A stretch of DNA of 32,894 nt from Candidatus Omnitrophota bacterium (GTDB lineage: Bacteria; Omnitrophota; Gorgyraeia; JAFGIU01), in assembly GCA_016929445.1 (NCBI GenBank), contig JAFGIU010000127.1, forward strand, positions 1 through 32,894, written 5' to 3'. Made by a program: the position numbers and the translations under genes. This document shows, in pieces, positions 29,588 through 32,894 of the stretch (position 1 is its first letter; the number at the start of each line of letters is the position of its first letter). Under the pieces are notes generated by a model that saw nothing but the letters and a program-made list of their open reading frames with translations, made no database searches and had not been told where the DNA came from.

Positions 29588-32500
29588 TTACGGCAACGGA
29601 AGGACATTGGAACTCACCGTACCATCGCTCACACTAAGATTATCTCCGGGAGATCCGCCTGAAATCGTAAACTCGGCCTGGCCTGTACTCAGGTCCACCG
29701 TAGCCGGGGCCGTCCCTGCGCCTGTCAGCGTAACATTGGCATTTCCCATGGCATGCTTGGCATTGACTTGGTTGGATCCGGACAAGTACCCGCAAGCATT
29801 CTTTTGGTAAACGATGACTCTGTAGGTTCCTCCGCCCTCACTGTGAATTTGCAGCTCAAGCCAATCATCCGTGCCCACCGCACCGCCGAAGTAATCCGTT
29901 TCTGGGATATTGTCGATCGCCACGACCTTATCCCCCAGGTAGTTGTTTGCGAGATCCTTAACTCCATCCGGGCTGTCGCCCTCAATCTCCACTTGGGCCC
30001 CCGGTGAGAGAGCATCGTTCAAGTGGAAGGTCATTTGGTCCGCATAGTAACACACCGTATGGATAGTCGCTCCGGCGACATTCCAGTTGGCATAGTCCAT
30101 AATCGAATCAAGGTCCATATCCTCGTCAAAGAACACACGCACTTCGTACGGGGTCTCAGCTTCCGCACGCAAAACTCGCGGCGGTTCCTGATCCAAGGCC
30201 TGGAACATAACGTCATATTCCGAACTCATGACCGTACCATCCTGAAGCTTAATACGCGCAGTCTCGTATTCGGAGTTCTCAACATCAAACTCTGCAAAGC
30301 CATCGATGAAGGAAATTGTACTCGGAACAATGCGCACGCTCGGGCTGTTTGGATCATTGAGAATGATCCCATTCGCGGAACCGTTGTATCCGGAGAGTCG
30401 ATGCCCCGAGCCGTCCCCTGCATAAGCATAGATGTGTACCCGCCCACCTGTGGTTTCAATGAGCGTACCGCTCTGGCTGCGGGATTCCAGAATATACTCT
30501 TCGACGTCGGCGATCCGGATATTCACCGTATTCGAAGTCTGGGACCCATTGTCCACATCAAGGGTGTAGTCCCCTGCCGTCACCGGGTCCATCTCCAGAA
30601 TCACCTCTCCGTCGTCTGCAAGAACAAAGTTATACTGGCCTCCACCCAAGGCCCCATTCGCGTCCACCGGATTCCAAAGCACAGCAGCAGGACCCGAATC
30701 ATTCAGATTGATGGTACCGGTGTAGTCTGTGATAACCCGGCCAAATGAATCCAGGGCACTGATCACAACCGGCAATCCTGTTAGATCCCCTCCTGCATCT
30801 GCCGCGACCCCAAAACGATCCAGGGCTTGTCCTCCGGCATCTGCAGCCGGGACAAAGGTGATCGTGGCTGTAACTCCATAGCCCACCACACTGAGATCCA
30901 CTTCCTCCGGCTCTTTGTCGGAAATCGTAAAGTAGCCCGCACCATTGGCTATCTCCAAGTTATACTGACGGCCGGAAACGCGGTCATCCAAAGACAAAAT
31001 AGTGCTATCCGAATCCAATCCGCCATTCTCACTGACTTCCAAGACCACCGACGCATCGAAACTACTGACCCTTGCATTTCCAATGTCCTGCGCCTCCACC
31101 AAGACCAACACACTCGCACTCGGCCCCTCGCCAACCGGCACAGTGGTGCTCGTAGGATACACACCAAAATGATCTACGGCCCCAATGCCCATTGTAGCCA
31201 CTGCATCCAAGATGGAACTGCTCGGGGATTCATTGCCATGATCGTCCTCAGCCCGGACCTGGAAGTAATAACGCTGTCCCCCGGTCAATCCGCTTACGAG
31301 GTAACCGGCACCGGCACTCGTCGTAATGACACTGGCGCTGCCCGGAATATCCGCGGGATTGGTGGAGTAGTAAATGTTGTACTCGACCGAAGTATCTTCA
31401 TCCACAGCCGGATTCCAAGACAAGAGAACCTGACCGCCCGAAGCCCCGGACTTCGCAGACTTCAAGCCGGAGAAGGTCGGGGCCAAGTCATCCATAAAGT
31501 CCTTCACAGCCAGCGGCACCTGTCCCGTGACCACCCGGGGATCATCAACGAAGACAAAAATGACATCAACGGCCTTGTTCGGGACAAAGGAGCTATTCCA
31601 GCTTGTTCCGCTCCCGGAACTCAATTCAAGATAAGTCGCACTCATATCCGTATACTCGATCTCAGCCCAGGGCGCATGAGCCAGGGCAGAGTCTGCCGTA
31701 AAGTAAACAGTCAGGTTCGATCCCAATTGCGGCGCAGCCGGACTCGTGGTAATGGTCCCGCTTTGCGCCAAGACCGGCACTTCAATAAACACATCGGCCT
31801 GAGCTTCCTCAGGATCCCGGAAGCCGTCCAAGTCCCCGTCATTCCACACCCTGAGCATGCCTTCGTATTCACCGGCACCCTGGCTGCCCGGCACATTGAC
31901 CGTGACCGTGAAACTCATCTGCTGCCCTGCGCTGAGCACCTTGGTCTCGCCCAAAGACCACGAGGGACTAAAGCTGAAGTTGCTGTCAAAAAGATCCTCG
32001 ACAACGTTCTGGATATTCTCCATCCACAGACTCTCGCGCTTCACATAATCCATGGTCCCCGTGCCACCGTTGCGAATCGTCACCGTAAAGTGATCGCTGC
32101 TTCCGGGTTCAATAACAGGCACCGAAATCATGCTCTCAACAATGTCAAGCACCGTCCCCCCCGCACCCCCACCTGCGGTACCGGATTTCTCTTCGGAGTT
32201 GTTTCCCTCGTCTCCCAAAGCATCATAGGCGCGAATCATGAAGTAGTACGTAACGCCTTCAGAGAGATTGTTAATGTCTTCAAAGTTCATCGCCCCGTTT
32301 GTGATATCAACGGGTGAGTCCGTGTGATTGTAATTGCCGGACTGATTACCAAAGTAGATCATATATCCCGAAGCATCCGGCACAGTATTCCAGTTCAGTC
32401 TTAAGGTTTGGAAAATAGACGGATCCACCACTTGAAATCCCGTGGGCGCCGGAAGCGGACCCGGATCAATGGTAAAGACCTCTTCCGTAGATTCCCCGAT

Positions 32501-32894
32501 CACCGTGTAGCTCGCGTTCTGGGCCTCCACCATGAAGTAAAGCGGAGTGTAGTTGGGCAGGCTGGTCAGATCGTAGCTGAGCAGATTGCCCACGCTGAAT
32601 CCGGAGCTTCCTTCAGCCGCTTCTGTTCCGGAATAGGCGGTACTGGTCCCGTAGTAGACCACATAATGATCCGCACCGGCCACAGAATCCCAGTATAGAT
32701 CCACGTGTCCACTCCCCGACTGGCTCACGTTGAGGTTGAAGCCCACCACAGTGCCGCCTTCCATGATCACCTGAACGTCATTCAGCCAGTTGTTGTAGTT
32801 GTCATAAACTTCGATCTCCTGCAAACCGTTCATCATGTCCCCGGCAGCCAGCGACAACACCACATCATATAGACCCGTCCAGTTTGCCGGCCAC
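29588..32894 (-). CDS. Large multi-FN3/Ig-like surface protein (partial, N-terminus outside window)
   Basis: The frame is open to the right edge, giving 1102 residues of a longer extracellular protein. It contains at least three fibronectin III domains (HVDLYWDSVAGADHYVVYYG; LRLNWNTVPDASGYMIYFGN; VLLSWNPAVDEDTSVEYNIYY). Beta-rich repeats follow (PVVISALDSFGRVITDYTG type filler domains), then a NDGDLDGFRDPEE calcium-loop-like motif, and an SbsA-type Ig domain near the end (PPRVLRAEAETPYEVRVFFDEDMD). Pro-poor, Gly/Ser/Asp-rich composition fits a secreted or surface protein. No sortase or autotransporter signal is seen at the C-terminus, which ends SDGTVSSNVLPLP. An internal GTG at 32863 is unlikely to be the real start because coding-like sequence continues upstream to the edge. 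Confidence 0.85.
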   Translation of the reverse strand, partial: WPANWTGLYDVVLSLAAGDMMNGLQEIEVYDNYNNWLNDVQVIMEGGTVVGFNLNVSQSGSGHVDLYWDSVAGADHYVVYYGTSTAYSGTEAAEGSSGFSVGNLLSYDLTSLPNYTPLYFMVEAQNASYTVIGESTEEVFTIDPGPLPAPTGFQVVDPSIFQTLRLNWNTVPDASGYMIYFGNQSGNYNHTDSPVDITNGAMNFEDINNLSEGVTYYFMIRAYDALGDEGNNSEEKSGTAGGGAGGTVLDIVESMISVPVIEPGSSDHFTVTIRNGGTGTMDYVKRESLWMENIQNVVEDLFDSNFSFSPSWSLGETKVLSAGQQMSFTVTVNVPGSQGAGEYEGMLRVWNDGDLDGFRDPEEAQADVFIEVPVLAQSGTITTSPAAPQLGSNLTVYFTADSALAHAPWAEIEYTDMSATYLELSSGSGTSWNSSFVPNKAVDVIFVFVDDPRVVTGQVPLAVKDFMDDLAPTFSGLKSAKSGASGGQVLLSWNPAVDEDTSVEYNIYYSTNPADIPGSASVITTSAGAGYLVSGLTGGQRYYFQVRAEDDHGNESPSSSILDAVATMGIGAVDHFGVYPTSTTVPVGEGPSASVLVLVEAQDIGNARVSSFDASVVLEVSENGGLDSDSTILSLDDRVSGRQYNLEIANGAGYFTISDKEPEEVDLSVVGYGVTATITFVPAADAGGQALDRFGVAADAGGDLTGLPVVISALDSFGRVITDYTGTINLNDSGPAAVLWNPVDANGALGGGQYNFVLADDGEVILEMDPVTAGDYTLDVDNGSQTSNTVNIRIADVEEYILESRSQSGTLIETTGGRVHIYAYAGDGSGHRLSGYNGSANGIILNDPNSPSVRIVPSTISFIDGFAEFDVENSEYETARIKLQDGTVMSSEYDVMFQALDQEPPRVLRAEAETPYEVRVFFDEDMDLDSIMDYANWNVAGATIHTVCYYADQMTFHLNDALSPGAQVEIEGDSPDGVKDLANNYLGDKVVAIDNIPETDYFGGAVGTDDWLELQIHSEGGGTYRVIVYQKNACGYLSGSNQVNAKHAMGNANVTLTGAGTAPATVDLSTGQAEFTISGGSPGDNLSVSDGTVSSNVLPLP

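Noticed and set aside
30827-32317. Long open frame of 496 codons on the plus strand
   Set aside because: It is antisense to the FN3 surface-protein gene, whose minus-strand translation has clear FN3 and Ig domains. The plus-strand product is Arg/His-rich with no domain and no ribosome site.
1-32894. CRISPR arrays, tRNA or rRNA genes, full insertion sequences
   Set aside because: No regularly spaced direct repeats, cloverleaf-like CCA-ending segments, rRNA motifs or transposase reading frames were found on either strand.

Overview
This window looks like chromosomal DNA from an uncultured Gram-negative bacterium. It has signal peptides, a TPR protein with a predicted outer-membrane barrel, GspE/PilB machinery, sigma-70-type promoters and many two-component proteins. 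The gene mix (ClpX-like ATPase without a zinc finger, TtuA/TtuB, c-di-GMP riboswitches, FHA and Ser/Thr kinases) suggests an Omnitrophota-like or deltaproteobacterial-type lineage. That placement is an inference from content; no 16S gene or other diagnostic marker is present.

Region 1 (1-4,928, minus strand) is a tight operon, read from right to left: a RumA-type m5U methyltransferase, a patatin-like lipase, a ClpX-like AAA+ ATPase, a short CcsA/HemX-like membrane protein and hemA (cut by the window edge). Gaps are 1 to 5 nt. Next come a multi-zinc-ribbon protein with a clear promoter and terminator, and a divergent rlmI.

Region 2 (6.9-9.6 kb) is a tRNA T-loop modification cluster: ttuB and ttuA (2-thiolation of m5U54) converge on trmI (m1A58). 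A previously easy-to-miss 33-residue very basic ORF overlaps the start of trmI. Two 80-bp palindromic repeats (82% identical) sit at gene ends, and one supplies the last codons of ttuA.

Region 3 (9.7-24.3 kb) is a signalling island. Two minus-strand operons each start with a promoter, a class I cyclic-di-GMP (GEMM-I) riboswitch and an intrinsic terminator. One encodes a putative ribbon-helix-helix protein, an HPt protein, a CheY-like receiver and a degenerate receiver-kinase. The other encodes an FHA-GAF histidine kinase, a metallophosphoesterase and a membrane Ser/Thr kinase with a GspC/PilP-like periplasmic tail. Upstream lie a transglutaminase-like/TPR protein, a CHASE2 adenylate cyclase coupled to a GAF histidine kinase, and divergently a receiver protein plus a GspE/PilB ATPase. 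Cyclic-di-GMP, cAMP, His-Asp and Ser/Thr phosphorylation signalling therefore meet at one locus next to a secretion/pilus motor.

Region 4 (24.3-32.9 kb) encodes envelope proteins on the minus strand: a secreted TPR/Ig-like/FN3 protein, a large TPR protein with a predicted outer-membrane beta-barrel, and a multi-FN3 surface protein cut by the right edge. A 450-bp gap between the last two holds stacked palindromes and a terminator. The most notable finds are the twin c-di-GMP riboswitches, the T-loop modification cluster, the small basic ORF and a 187-bp palindromic element inside a signalling operon.
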